From Longivirga sp036510975 (GTDB lineage: Bacteria; Actinomycetota; Actinomycetes; S36-B12; CAIYMF01), in NCBI GenBank assembly GCA_036510975.1, contig DATCCY010000038.1:1-18698 (forward strand): DNA of 18,698 nt, given 5' to 3'. The notes beneath the pieces are model-generated. The model saw only the letters and a program-made list of their open reading frames with translations. It made no database searches and had not been told where the DNA came from. Below are positions 7,860 through 15,615 of this stretch, piece by piece (the first letter of the stretch is position 1; each line of letters begins with the position of its first letter). The translations under genes were made by a program, and so were the position numbers.

Positions 7860-7895
7860 GCGGAGGCCGGACCCCCGTGGGGATCCGGCCTCCGC
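7860..7895 (-). terminator. Strong GC-rich terminator of ino1
   Basis: GCGGAGGCCGG (7860-7870) and CCGGCCTCCGC (7885-7895) form a perfect 11-bp stem, extended by an A-T pair and by pairing of the C-run with the G-run inside. It starts 21 nt after the ino1 stop. No T-run follows, matching the I-shaped terminators common in high-GC actinobacteria. Confidence 0.75.
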
Positions 7896-7916
7896 AGTCG
7901 TGCGTGGGTGCTGGTG

Positions 7917-8996
7917 TCAGCGCTCGATCTCGCCGGCGATGAAGGCCTCGACGGCCTGCTTCGCCTGGTCGTCGGAGTACTGCACCGGCGGGCTCTTCAT
8001 GAAGTACGACGACGCCGAGAGGATCGGGCCGCCGATGCCGCGGTCCTTGGCGATCTTCGCCGCGCGCAGCGCGTCGATGATGATGCCGGCGCTGTTCGGG
8101 GAGTCCCACACCTCGAGTTTGTACTCGAGAGAGAGCGGGACGTCGCCGAAGTTGCGGCCCTCGAGGCGCACGAACGCCCACTTGCGGTCGTCGAGCCACG
8201 CGACGTAGTCCGACGGACCGATGTGCACGTTGCGGGGCGAGATCTCCTCGCGCAGCTGCGAGGTGACCGACTGGGTCTTGGAGATCTTCTTCGACTCCAG
8301 GCGCTCGCGCTCGAGCATGTTCATAAAGTCCATGTTGCCGCCGACGTTGAGCTGGTAGGTCCGGTCGACGGTGACGCCGCGGTCCTCGAACAGCTTCGCG
8401 AGCACGCGGTGCGTGATGGTCGCGCCGACCTGCGACTTGATGTCGTCGCCAACGATCGCGACACCGGCGTCGGTGAACTTCTGCGCCCACTCCGGGGTGC
8501 CGGCGATGAAGACGGGGAGCGCGTTGACGAACGCGACCTTGGCGTCGATGGCGCACTGGGCGTAGAACTTCGCCGCCTGCTCCGAGCCGACGGGCAGGTA
8601 GCAGATGAGGACGTCGACCGCGCGCTCGCGCAGCGTGGCGACGACGTCGACGGGAGCGTCGTCGGACTCCGTGATCATGTCGCGGTAGTACTTGCCGAGA
8701 CCGTCGAGGGTGTGGCCGCGCTGCACCATGACGCCGGTCGGCGGCACGTCGCAGATCTTGATCGTGTTGTTCTCGCTCGCGAGGATCGCGTGGGCGAGGT
8801 CCTGGCCGACCTTCTTGGCGTCGACGTCGAACGCGGCGACGAACTCGATGTCGCTGATGTGGTAGTCGCCGAACTTGACGTGCATCAGGCCGGGGACCTT
8901 GGCGTTGGGGTCGGCGTCCTTGTAGTACTCGACGCCCTGGACCAGGGACGACGCGCAGTTACCGACGCCGACAATGGCTACTCGTACCGAACCCAT
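7917..8996 (-). CDS. ino1: Inositol-3-phosphate synthase (myo-inositol-1-phosphate synthase)
   Basis: This enzyme converts glucose 6-phosphate to inositol 3-phosphate with NAD in the cytoplasm, the first step to phosphatidylinositol, lipoglycans and mycothiol in actinobacteria. The 359-residue protein starts with a Rossmann NAD site (VAIVGVGNCASSLVQG, residues 6-21). It carries the family blocks GDDIKSQVGATITHR, LNVGGNMDFMNM and SKKISKTQSV, and has the short prokaryotic length (M. tuberculosis Ino1 has 367 residues). The ATG at 8996 is preferred because GAGAGGA lies 6 nt upstream; a GTG 21 nt earlier lacks such a site. The gene starts 13 nt after the padR stop, and its ribosome site lies in that gap, so both are one operon. 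A strong terminator follows. Confidence 0.95.
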   Translation of the reverse strand: MGSVRVAIVGVGNCASSLVQGVEYYKDADPNAKVPGLMHVKFGDYHISDIEFVAAFDVDAKKVGQDLAHAILASENNTIKICDVPPTGVMVQRGHTLDGLGKYYRDMITESDDAPVDVVATLRERAVDVLICYLPVGSEQAAKFYAQCAIDAKVAFVNALPVFIAGTPEWAQKFTDAGVAIVGDDIKSQVGATITHRVLAKLFEDRGVTVDRTYQLNVGGNMDFMNMLERERLESKKISKTQSVTSQLREEISPRNVHIGPSDYVAWLDDRKWAFVRLEGRNFGDVPLSLEYKLEVWDSPNSAGIIIDALRAAKIAKDRGIGGPILSASSYFMKSPPVQYSDDQAKQAVEAFIAGEIER

Positions 8997-9009
8997 CGGG
9001 ATTCCTCTC

Positions 9010-9675
9010 TCAAACACCGTGGGCGGACGGGTGGATCCCGGCCCCGGACGTGGTGGTGGTCGCCGCGTGCCCCGACGGGGCGGCGGAGTCGTGCGTGGTG
9101 TCCTCGGTGGTGCTGGGCTGGTCGCGCTCGCTCGCGATCAGCTCGTCGAGCCAGCGGACCTCGCGCTCGACGCTCTCGAGCCCGTGCTGCTGCAGCTCGA
9201 GGGTGTAGCTGTCGAGCCGCTCGCGTGTGCGGGCCAGCGAGGACCGCAGCGCGTCGAGGCGCTCCTCGAGCCGCGAGCGGCGGCCCTCGAGGATCCGCAG
9301 CCGGACCGAGGCCTCGGTGCGGCCGAAGAACGCGAGGCGGACGCCGAAGCGCTCGTCCTCCCAGGTGTCCGGGCCGGCCTCGCCGATGAGGGCCTGGAAG
9401 TGCTCCTTGCCCTCCGCCGTGAGCCGGTAGACGATCCGGCCGCGCCTGCCCGACAGCGGCGCGCCGGTGGTTGCCTCGCCGTCCTCGACGAGCAGCCCAC
9501 GGGCCTCGAGGTCCTTGAGGCAGGGGTAGAGCGAGCCGTAGGAGATGGCGTGGAACGTGCCGAGCACGCCGGAGAGCCGCTTGCGCAGCTCATAGCCGTG
9601 CATCGGGTTCTCCTGGAGCAGACCGAGGACGGCGAGCTCGAGCACTCCGCTGCGCCTGCCGGGACGCGGTGACAT
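9010..9675 (-). CDS. PadR-family transcriptional regulator
   Basis: This 221-residue DNA-binding protein has a winged helix at residues 10-92 (VLELAVLGLLQENPMHGYEL, then SYGSLYPCLKDLEARGLL and GRIVYRLTAEGKEHF) and a C-terminal dimerising coiled coil at about 125-183. A disordered Thr/Ala/Ser-rich tail follows (184-221). The ATG at 9675 is preferred over a GTG at 9693 because AGGAGG lies 9 nt before it. It is cotranscribed with ino1, as Rv0047c is with ino1 (Rv0046c) in M. tuberculosis, so it probably controls its own operon, sensing a signal that is not visible here. A 27-bp inverted repeat 57 nt upstream of its start is a good candidate for its binding site. Confidence 0.9.
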   Translation of the reverse strand: MSPRPGRRSGVLELAVLGLLQENPMHGYELRKRLSGVLGTFHAISYGSLYPCLKDLEARGLLVEDGEATTGAPLSGRRGRIVYRLTAEGKEHFQALIGEAGPDTWEDERFGVRLAFFGRTEASVRLRILEGRRSRLEERLDALRSSLARTRERLDSYTLELQQHGLESVEREVRWLDELIASERDQPSTTEDTTHDSAAPSGHAATTTTSGAGIHPSAHGV

Positions 9676-9731
9676 GCTCAGGACCCTCCTCACGGTGCTC
9701 TCGACGATTCCGTACGCCGGTTCTGTGACCG

Positions 9732-9758
9732 CTCGATGTATCGATGCGATATAGCGAG
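9732..9758. promoter_or_regulatory. 27-bp imperfect inverted repeat, probable PadR operator
   Basis: CTCGATGTATCG (9732-9743) and CGATATAGCGAG (9747-9758) are reverse complements at 10 of 12 positions around the 3-nt centre ATG. The stretch is clearly more A/T-rich than its surroundings. It lies between padR (minus) and the DUF5318 gene (plus). Position and symmetry suggest autoregulation by PadR; which promoter it overlaps is not certain, as several weak -10-like sequences lie inside it. Confidence 0.5.
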
Positions 9759-9822
9759 AACACTACGTCCTCGATGAACGAACGGCAAACTCGGGGGGCA
9801 CCCGCCCGCCACGGGCGCGCCG

Positions 9823-9828
9823 TAGGCT
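9823..9828 (+). promoter_or_regulatory. -10 box of the DUF5318 gene (leaderless)
   Basis: TAGGCT is followed by 7 nt and then the GTG start at 9836, with no ribosome site between. It is the same geometry as at cca and femX. Confidence 0.55.
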
Positions 9829-9835
9829 CCCTGTC

Positions 9836-10345
9836 GTGGCCTCCCCCCGGCACTCCAGCCACCGCGCCAGCCGCATTCGCGGGGCGCGGCCGGCCGAGCC
9901 GTCCCGTGCACCGCTGCCCGAGGCCGAGGACGTCGCCGATCCCGCCCGGCCTCGTGCGGTCGTCGACCACGGACTGACCCGCCGCGCCGTGCTCGAGGCC
10001 ATCCGCGGGGGCGATGCGATGGCGCGCGACGACCACTGCGACGCCGACCCCTACCTGCTGCGGGCCGCCCGCCACCACGGCGAGGCGACCGAGCGGCCCT
10101 GCCCGATCTGCCGCAGCGAGCTCGTCCACGTGACCTACGTCTTCGGCGACGAGCTCGGTCCCTACTCCGGACGGGTCAAGTCCTCCGCCGACCTGCCCGT
10201 GATGGCCTACGAGCACGGCCAGTTCCGCGTGTACGTCGTCGAGGTGTGCGCGGACTGCGGCTGGAACCACCTCACGATGTCCTACCTGCTCGGTGACGGC
10301 GTGCCCCGCCGACCGCTGCGCCGGCCTCCGGACCTGCTCGACTGA
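9836..10345 (+). CDS. DUF5318 family zinc-ribbon-like protein
   Basis: This 169-residue protein has an Arg/Pro/Ala-rich, probably disordered N-terminus of about 40 residues, then a compact domain with two CxxC pairs: C89-P-I-C92 and C138-A-D-C141. The pairs are 45 residues apart, consistent with a zinc ribbon, and flanked by VFGDELGPYSGR and EVCADCGWNHL. Family knowledge: DUF5318 proteins are found in the same place upstream of class A PBP genes in actinobacteria (Rv0049 before ponA1). The function is unknown. The GTG start follows a TAGGCT box by 7 nt. An alternative internal start (such as the ATG of MARDDHCD) would remove the disordered segment, but the promoter position supports the long form. 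Confidence 0.85.
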   Translation: MASPRHSSHRASRIRGARPAEPSRAPLPEAEDVADPARPRAVVDHGLTRRAVLEAIRGGDAMARDDHCDADPYLLRAARHHGEATERPCPICRSELVHVTYVFGDELGPYSGRVKSSADLPVMAYEHGQFRVYVVEVCADCGWNHLTMSYLLGDGVPRRPLRRPPDLLD

Positions 10346-10359
10346 GGCGGTCGTCACAC

Positions 10360-10384
10360 CCGCCGTGCGGTTGTCGGACGGCGG
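10360..10384 (+). terminator. Hairpin after the DUF5318 gene
   Basis: CCGCCGT (10360-10366) and ACGGCGG (10378-10384) pair perfectly over 7 bp around an 11-nt loop, starting 15 nt after the stop. No T-run follows. It would separate DUF5318 from the PBP gene. Confidence 0.4.
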
Positions 10385-10433
10385 CGTGGGGCATGAGACA
10401 CGGGCCACAGGTGCGCGATTCGGCCGCCGCCCC

Positions 10434-10459
10434 GAAACCTGGGAGCGTCGCCGTACGTC
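10434..10459 (+). promoter_or_regulatory. Possible ECF-sigma promoter of the PBP gene
   Basis: GAAAC (10434-10438, followed by CT) and CGTC (10456-10459) are separated by 17 nt, close to the GAAAC / CGTC pattern of ECF sigma factors that respond to envelope stress. It would start transcription near 10467, giving a leader of about 52 nt with the AGAGGA ribosome site. The octamer GCCGTACG occurs three times in and after this site (10450, 10474, 10484). Confidence 0.35.
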
Positions 10460-10519
10460 AGCACTGTGGTCGGGCCGTACGCCGCCGTACGCCCGACGGA
10501 CCCCAGCAGAGGATGTCTC

Positions 10520-12646
10520 GTGAGGATCGACTACCCGCGCCGCGGGCGCACGGGTGTGCGGCACTGGCTGCCCTCGTGGCGCCAGCTGCTCTCCCTCGCC
10601 GTCCTCGGGTTCGTGGCTGTCGTCGGCACCTTCGCCGTCCTGGTGGCGCGCACGGACGTCCCCCAGCCCAACGACGTCGCCACGGCCCAGACCACGATCG
10701 TCTACTGGAACGACGGCAAGACCGAGCTGGGCCGCTTCGGCGACGCCAACCGGGTGAGCGTCCCGCTCGACCAGGTTCCGCTCGCGATGCAGCACGCCGT
10801 GCTCTCGGCCGAGGACCGCGAGTTCTACGACGAGGGCGGCTTCTCCCCCAAGGGCATCGGCCGCGCGATCTGGAACAACCTGTCCGGCGGCAGCGTGCAG
10901 GGCGGCTCAACCATCACCCAGCAGTACGCGAAGAACGCGTTCCTCACCCAGGACCGCACCTTCACGCGCAAGTTCCATGAGCTCGTCCTCGCGGTGAAGC
11001 TCGACACGAGCGTGTCCAAGGACCAGATCCTCGGCGACTACCTCAACACCATCTACTTCGGCCGCGGCGCCTACGGCATCCAGACGGCGTCGCAGCAGTA
11101 CTTCGGCGTACCCGCCAGCAAGCTGACGCTGGGGCAGTCGGCGGCTCTGGCCGCGATCATCCGCTCGCCCGGCGGCTACTCCCCGGACACCAACCTCGAC
11201 AAGCTCAAGGGTCGCTGGACCTACGTGCTGGACGGCATGGTGGAGAAGGGGTGGATCACGCCCGCGCAGCGCGCGGCGGTCACCTTCCCGAAGTTCGTCG
11301 CGAAGAAGCCCGCCAACAAGTTCGCCGGCACGAACGGCTACCTGCTCGACAGCGTGCGCCAGGCGCTGCTGGCGCACGGCTTCACCGACGACGACATCAA
11401 CAGCGGCGGCCTGCGGGTGGTCTCGACGTTCGACCAGCAGGCGCAGGCCTCGGCGGTCGCCGCGGTCGAGGCGAAGGGCCCGAAGACCGGTGCGCAGGGC
11501 CTGCGGATCGGCCTCGCCGCCGTCAAGCCGGGCACCGGCGAGGTCGTCGCGATGTACGGCGGCGCCGACTTCCTCACCAACCAGGTCAACAACGCCACCC
11601 AGGCCCTCGGCCAGGCGGGATCGACCTTCAAGCCGTTCACCCTCGCTGCCGCGATCGAGCAGGGCATCAGCCTCGACTCGGTCTGGAACGGCAACAACGG
11701 CGTCATGATCCAGGGCCGCAAGGTCGTGAACTACGCCGACGAGTCGCTCGGCCAGATCACGCTGCTGACCGGCACCGAGAAGTCGGTGAACTCCGTCTAC
11801 GTCGCCGTCACCGACAAGATCGGTCCCGCCAAGGTCGTCGACGCCGCGGTCCGCGCGGGCATCCCGGACAACACGCCCGCGCTGCACCCTGTGGTCCTCA
11901 ACGTCACCCTCGGCGTCTCCTCGCCGCACGTCATCGACCTCGCCGCGGCCTACGCGACGTTCGCCGACCGCGGGCAGCAGGTCAGCCCCACGGTGCTCAA
12001 GGAGGTGCGCGGCCCCAACGGCGGCGTGCTCCTGCGGCTCGACCCGTCACCGAAGCAGGCGTTCTCCTCCGACACCGCGGACACGGTCAACTACGCCCTG
12101 CGCAAGGTCGTCACCGACGGCACCGGGTTCGCCGCTATGGGGCTCGGCCGGCCGGCCGCCGGCAAGACCGGCACCACCAACGACAACAAGTCCGCACTGT
12201 TCGCCGGCTACACCCCGCAGCTCGCCGCCGCGGTGATGCTCGTGAAGGACGGCAAGGACGGTCTGCCCGTCTCGATGTCCGGCGTCGGAGGCCTGCGCAC
12301 GGTCACCGGTGGCTCGTTCCCAGCACGCATCTGGACGGCGTTCATGAAGGGCGCGCTGAAGGGTCAGCCGGTGGAGCAGTTCACCGACCCCGCGAACCTG
12401 CCCACCGCGACCCCGACGCCGTCCGGACCCACCGGTGCCACCGGTGCGAGCGGAGCGACCGGAGCGACGGGCCCGGCGACCCCGACCCCGACGGCGCCCG
12501 CGCCGAGCGGCAGTCCGTCGCCGGCGACCCCGCCCGCGACCCCGGCCCCGCCGGCTCCGCCGGCCAGCACGCCGCCGGCGTCGACCCCGCCGGCGGCCCC
12601 GGCCCCGCCGGCCCCAGCGCCCACGACGGCGTCCGCCTCGCCGTGA
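10520..12646 (+). CDS. ponA: Bifunctional class A penicillin-binding protein
   Basis: This 708-residue enzyme polymerises lipid II into glycan strands and cross-links the peptides outside the membrane. A short cytoplasmic N-terminus is followed by one transmembrane helix (about 22-43). The GT51 transglycosylase has EDREFY with E98, GGSTITQQYAKN (128-139) and FHELVLAVKLD (152-162). The transpeptidase has all three penicillin-binding motifs: S368-T-F-K371, S422-V-N424 and K549-T-G551. The tail (about 630-708) is Pro/Thr/Ala-rich and includes six Gly-X-Y triplets at 636-653. The GTG at 10520 is chosen because AGAGGA lies 6 nt upstream; an in-frame start 18 codons earlier has no support. The order DUF5318-PBP-GT87 matches Rv0049-ponA1-Rv0051. 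The GT87 gene begins 25 nt downstream, so they form an operon. Confidence 0.95.
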   Translation: MRIDYPRRGRTGVRHWLPSWRQLLSLAVLGFVAVVGTFAVLVARTDVPQPNDVATAQTTIVYWNDGKTELGRFGDANRVSVPLDQVPLAMQHAVLSAEDREFYDEGGFSPKGIGRAIWNNLSGGSVQGGSTITQQYAKNAFLTQDRTFTRKFHELVLAVKLDTSVSKDQILGDYLNTIYFGRGAYGIQTASQQYFGVPASKLTLGQSAALAAIIRSPGGYSPDTNLDKLKGRWTYVLDGMVEKGWITPAQRAAVTFPKFVAKKPANKFAGTNGYLLDSVRQALLAHGFTDDDINSGGLRVVSTFDQQAQASAVAAVEAKGPKTGAQGLRIGLAAVKPGTGEVVAMYGGADFLTNQVNNATQALGQAGSTFKPFTLAAAIEQGISLDSVWNGNNGVMIQGRKVVNYADESLGQITLLTGTEKSVNSVYVAVTDKIGPAKVVDAAVRAGIPDNTPALHPVVLNVTLGVSSPHVIDLAAAYATFADRGQQVSPTVLKEVRGPNGGVLLRLDPSPKQAFSSDTADTVNYALRKVVTDGTGFAAMGLGRPAAGKTGTTNDNKSALFAGYTPQLAAAVMLVKDGKDGLPVSMSGVGGLRTVTGGSFPARIWTAFMKGALKGQPVEQFTDPANLPTATPTPSGPTGATGASGATGATGPATPTPTAPAPSGSPSPATPPATPAPPAPPASTPPASTPPAAPAPPAPAPTTASASP

Positions 12647-12671
12647 CGGGCCCGACGGGCGGCGCAGCGTC

Positions 12672-14177
12672 GTGAGCGACCGGCGGTACGGCACGATGGC
12701 GTCCGTGCGCGAGCCCGATGCCGTCGTCCTCCCGGCCGACTCCGACCCCTTCGTCGCCGCGGCGACCGAGCGGATCGGCGGCCCGTCGGGCGAGCACCGC
12801 GGGCGCTTCGTCGGCTTCTGGACGCCGCTGCGCTCGCTCGTGCTGATGGCGACGTTCGCCTACACCGTCGGCTACCTCGCCAAGCTGCCCTGCCACGCCG
12901 AGTCCTTCGGCGGCGACGCCCGCTACACCCGGCTGTGCTACTCCGACATCCCCTACCTCTACCAGCTGCGCGGTTTCGCCGACGGCTGGCTGCCCTACGT
13001 CCAGACAGGTCCGGGCCAGGGTCCGCCGCTCGAGTACCCGGTGCTCACCGGCTTCTTCATGCAGGTCGCCTCCTGGCTCACCGGCCGCGACGGGAGCGTC
13101 GCGGCGCGCTCGCTCACGTTCTACGACTGGAACGCGATCCTGCTCTTCGCCTGTCTCCTGCTCACCGTGGTGGCGACGGCGCTCACGGTGCGCCGCCGGC
13201 CGTGGGACGCCGCGCTCGTCGCGCTCGCACCCGGCGTGATCCTTTGCTCGTTCATCAACTGGGACCTGCTCGCCGTCGCGCTCACCGCCGGGGCGATGCT
13301 CGCCTGGTCGCGCACGCGGCTGGGCTGGGCCGGCGTGCTGCTCGGCCTCGCCGTGGCCGCCAAGTTCTACCCTGTGCTGCTGCTGGGGCCGCTGCTGCTG
13401 CTGTGCCTGCGCTCGGGCCGGATGCGCGCGTTCTGGGTCACGACCGGGTGGGCCGCGGCGGCCTGGAGCGTGGTCAACCTGCCGGTCTACCTGGCCAACC
13501 ATGACGGCTGGCTGGAGTTCTACACGTTCTCCTCGTCGCGCGGCGGCGACTGGGGCTCGATCTGGTACGTCCTGCAGGTGCTCGGCCACCCGGTGCCGGC
13601 GAACCGGCTCAACGTCGTCGCGATGGCTCTGCTCGGGCTGCTGTGCCTCGGCGTCGCGGCGCTGATCATGGCGGCGCGACGACGGCCGCGGCTCGCGCAG
13701 GTCTCGTTCCTTGTCATCGCCGCGTTCTGCATCACCAACAAGGTCTACTCGCCGCAGTACGTCCTCTGGCTGATCCCCCTCGCGGCGATGGCCCGTCCGC
13801 GGTGGCGCGACTTCCTGATCTGGCAGACCGGCGAGGTCGTCTACTTCGCCTCGATCTGGTACTTCCTGCTGCAGTACGGCACGAGCGACAAGGGCCTGCC
13901 GGAGGGCTGGTACTGCCTCGCGATCGTGGTGCACGTGCTGGCGACGTCGTACTTCGCCGCCATGGTCGTGCGCGACATCCTGGCGCCGCGCTTCGACCCG
14001 GTGCGCACCGACGGCGTCCCCGAGCACGAGGACGACCCGGGCGGCGGGGTGCTCGACGGCGCACCCGACGTGCGGGTCCTGCGCCTGCGCCGCGACGACG
14101 ACGACCTGGTGGGAGCCCACGGGGCCCACAGCACGCCCGCGGCGCCCCCCGCGCCCCCACCCCTGCGCCGAGACTGA
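12672..14177 (+). CDS. GT87-like polyprenol-phosphate-dependent glycosyltransferase (DUF2029 family)
   Basis: This is a 501-residue GT-C-type membrane enzyme with about 10 hydrophobic helices from residue 52 to 435. It probably transfers a sugar, often mannose, from a polyprenol phosphate to an extracytoplasmic lipid or glycan. The first outer loop carries CYSDIPYLY with D92, a candidate catalytic acid, and EYPVLTGFFM (121-130). Family-like blocks are AKFYPVLLLGPLLL (230-243) and TNKVYSPQYVLWLIP (355-369). The tail after 440 is charged and Pro-rich. The start is uncertain: GTG 12672 is used, but ATG 12696 and GTG 12705 are in frame and none has a strong ribosome site. The gene follows the PBP gene by 25 nt, as Rv0051 follows ponA1. 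Its stop lies inside a 63-bp palindrome. Confidence 0.85.
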   Translation: MSDRRYGTMASVREPDAVVLPADSDPFVAAATERIGGPSGEHRGRFVGFWTPLRSLVLMATFAYTVGYLAKLPCHAESFGGDARYTRLCYSDIPYLYQLRGFADGWLPYVQTGPGQGPPLEYPVLTGFFMQVASWLTGRDGSVAARSLTFYDWNAILLFACLLLTVVATALTVRRRPWDAALVALAPGVILCSFINWDLLAVALTAGAMLAWSRTRLGWAGVLLGLAVAAKFYPVLLLGPLLLLCLRSGRMRAFWVTTGWAAAAWSVVNLPVYLANHDGWLEFYTFSSSRGGDWGSIWYVLQVLGHPVPANRLNVVAMALLGLLCLGVAALIMAARRRPRLAQVSFLVIAAFCITNKVYSPQYVLWLIPLAAMARPRWRDFLIWQTGEVVYFASIWYFLLQYGTSDKGLPEGWYCLAIVVHVLATSYFAAMVVRDILAPRFDPVRTDGVPEHEDDPGGGVLDGAPDVRVLRLRRDDDDLVGAHGAHSTPAAPPAPPPLRRD

Positions 14178-14228
14178 GGGTGTGGGGGCGTAACAGGCTG
14201 GGACACCCCCACACGATCAGTCTCGGCG
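14166..14228. terminator. 63-bp near-perfect palindrome spanning the GT87 stop codon, bidirectional terminator
   Basis: The outer arms CGCCGAGACTGA (14166-14177) and TCAGTCTCGGCG (14217-14228) are perfect over 12 bp. After a 2-by-2 internal loop, the inner arms GTGTGGGGG (14180-14188) and CCCCCACAC (14206-14214) pair over 9 bp around a 17-nt loop. The left outer arm contains the last codons and the TGA stop of the GT87 gene. The site lies between convergent genes, which fits termination in both directions. Confidence 0.75.
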
Positions 14229-14254
14229 GCCGGGAGCAGCCTGATCTGCTGCCT

Positions 14255-14282
14255 CACCCGCCCAGCCCATCGGAAGGCGGTG
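14255..14282 (-). terminator. Hairpin after the Alr-like gene
   Basis: CACCCGCC (14255-14262) and GGCGGTG (14276-14282) pair over 7 bp with one bulged C, 12 nt downstream of the minus-strand stop at 14295. The stem is weaker than the neighbouring 63-bp palindrome, which could also stop this transcript. Confidence 0.35.
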
Positions 14283-14294
14283 GGGGTGGGTGCG

Positions 14295-15566
14295 TCAGTC
14301 GAGTCCGACGACGCGGTCCGGGTGCACCGTGGTCATCCGGACGTCGACGTCGACCTCGTCGCCGACCGCCGGGAGGGGTACGCCCTCGGGGACGCGCAGG
14401 AGGCTCACCTGCATGTGCGGCGGCTCCGCGAACCAGCGCTGGCGACCCGCGACATGGAACGGCGAGAGCGCCCGGCCAGCCGCGTCGAGCACGCCGGTTC
14501 CTGCGGTGACGGCCCGCTGGCGCACGCTCGTGTTGGCCGACGGCGACTCCAGCGCGACGCCGTGGGCGGTGCCTCCACCGATGACGAGGACCGCGCCCGC
14601 GCGTGACGCGCGCCGCTGGCGGTAGCCGCTGGCCTGACCGCGGCCGACGTCGTGGACGGCGAGGACCGTCCCGCGGGTCTGCAGCGCGGACCGGTCGCCG
14701 AGCCACAGGCGCGTGCCGATGCGGGCGAAGAGCGCGATCTCGGGGAGGGAGCGGCGTACGGTCGCGAGCTCGCGGTCGTCGAGGTGGCTCACCCAGAGCG
14801 CCGCGGCGGAGGTCATCGCCGCGACCGTGTCGTCGGTGGCGGTGTCGGCGGCGGCCACCCGGTCGGAGAGATCCGCGACGGCGCTCAGCCAGCCGAGGCC
14901 CCACGCGTGCACCTCGATTACCCGCCCGGTCGCGCCGGCGGGCGGGACCGGGGCGACGGCGGAGTCGTGCCAGCGCGCGCCCGGATCCGTGCGGTGGTCG
15001 GTGTGCGGCTCGGCGATGGGGAGGTGCAGCGCCAGGCCCTCGAGGCGGAGCCGGCCGCTCGCCAGCGCGTCCACCGCCGCGTCGTCGCGCAGCACCGCGA
15101 GGAGCTCGTCGACCGTGAGGCCGAAGCGGTTCATCGAGGTGAGCGCCTCGAGGACCACCCGGACCGGTCCGGGGCCCTCGGTGAGGGTCGACCAGGCGGC
15201 GGGCGAGGACACCGTGCGGACGATCCGGCGGGCGTGCGGGCCGTGGGCGAGCTCGACCCAGGCCGTCGCGGCGATCCGGTCCGCCGGCTCGAAGGGCTCG
15301 AGGACGAGGATGTCGCCGTCGAACGACGCCGCCGCGGCGGTGGCCTCGAACACCGTGCCGACGGCGAGGCGGGTGAGTCCGAGCCGGGCGACCTCACGCG
15401 CGAGCCGGTCGTTGCCGATGCCGTAGCCGTTGCCCTTCGCGACGGGGACGAGGTCGCCGTCGGTGTGCTGGTGGGTGCCGGCGCTGATGGCCGTGCGGAC
15501 GGCGTCGACGGTGGCCGCGGCGTGTGCGCGCCACCGCTCGCCGTCCACGTGCAGCGTGAACGTCAT
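14295..15566 (-). CDS. Alanine racemase-like fold-type III PLP protein
   Basis: The 423-residue protein has the alanine racemase barrel signature: PVAKGNGYGIG at 41-51, where K44 should bind PLP, and MNRFG at 145-149. RIGTRLWLGDR (282-292) and GQASGYRQRR (310-319) correspond to later blocks; Y315 is a plausible counterpart of the catalytic tyrosine. The match is divergent: the usual VKANAYGHG reads VAKGNGYGIG, and the RPG-LYG block is altered. Whether it racemises alanine is therefore uncertain. A canonical alr is usually elsewhere in actinobacterial genomes. It follows the FemAB-like gene by 49 nt on the same strand, so it may serve cell-wall peptide modification (inference). The ATG start has TAGGTT 6 nt upstream, so it also has its own leaderless promoter. 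Confidence 0.8.
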   Translation of the reverse strand: MTFTLHVDGERWRAHAAATVDAVRTAISAGTHQHTDGDLVPVAKGNGYGIGNDRLAREVARLGLTRLAVGTVFEATAAAASFDGDILVLEPFEPADRIAATAWVELAHGPHARRIVRTVSSPAAWSTLTEGPGPVRVVLEALTSMNRFGLTVDELLAVLRDDAAVDALASGRLRLEGLALHLPIAEPHTDHRTDPGARWHDSAVAPVPPAGATGRVIEVHAWGLGWLSAVADLSDRVAAADTATDDTVAAMTSAAALWVSHLDDRELATVRRSLPEIALFARIGTRLWLGDRSALQTRGTVLAVHDVGRGQASGYRQRRASRAGAVLVIGGGTAHGVALESPSANTSVRQRAVTAGTGVLDAAGRALSPFHVAGRQRWFAEPPHMQVSLLRVPEGVPLPAVGDEVDVDVRMTTVHPDRVVGLD

Positions 15567-15572
15567 GCGACC

Positions 15573-15578
15573 AACCTA
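15573..15578 (-). promoter_or_regulatory. -10 box of the Alr-like gene (leaderless)
   Basis: TAGGTT on the minus strand is followed by six bases (GGTCGC) and the ATG at 15566. It lies in the 49-bp gap after the FemAB-like gene. Confidence 0.5.
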
Positions 15579-15615
15579 GGCCGGTGCGGGCGCGGACTCG
15601 CGCAGGCGAGGACGG

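Noticed and set aside
12430..12640. GC-rich repeated DNA resembling a minisatellite or CRISPR-like array
   Set aside because: Units are irregular and fully explained by Gly-Ala-Thr and Pro-Ala codons of the PBP tail; there are no spacers.
12435..12671. Upstream extension of the GT87 protein into the PBP gene
   Set aside because: The added 79 residues are Arg/Pro repeats from an alternate frame of the PBP tail.
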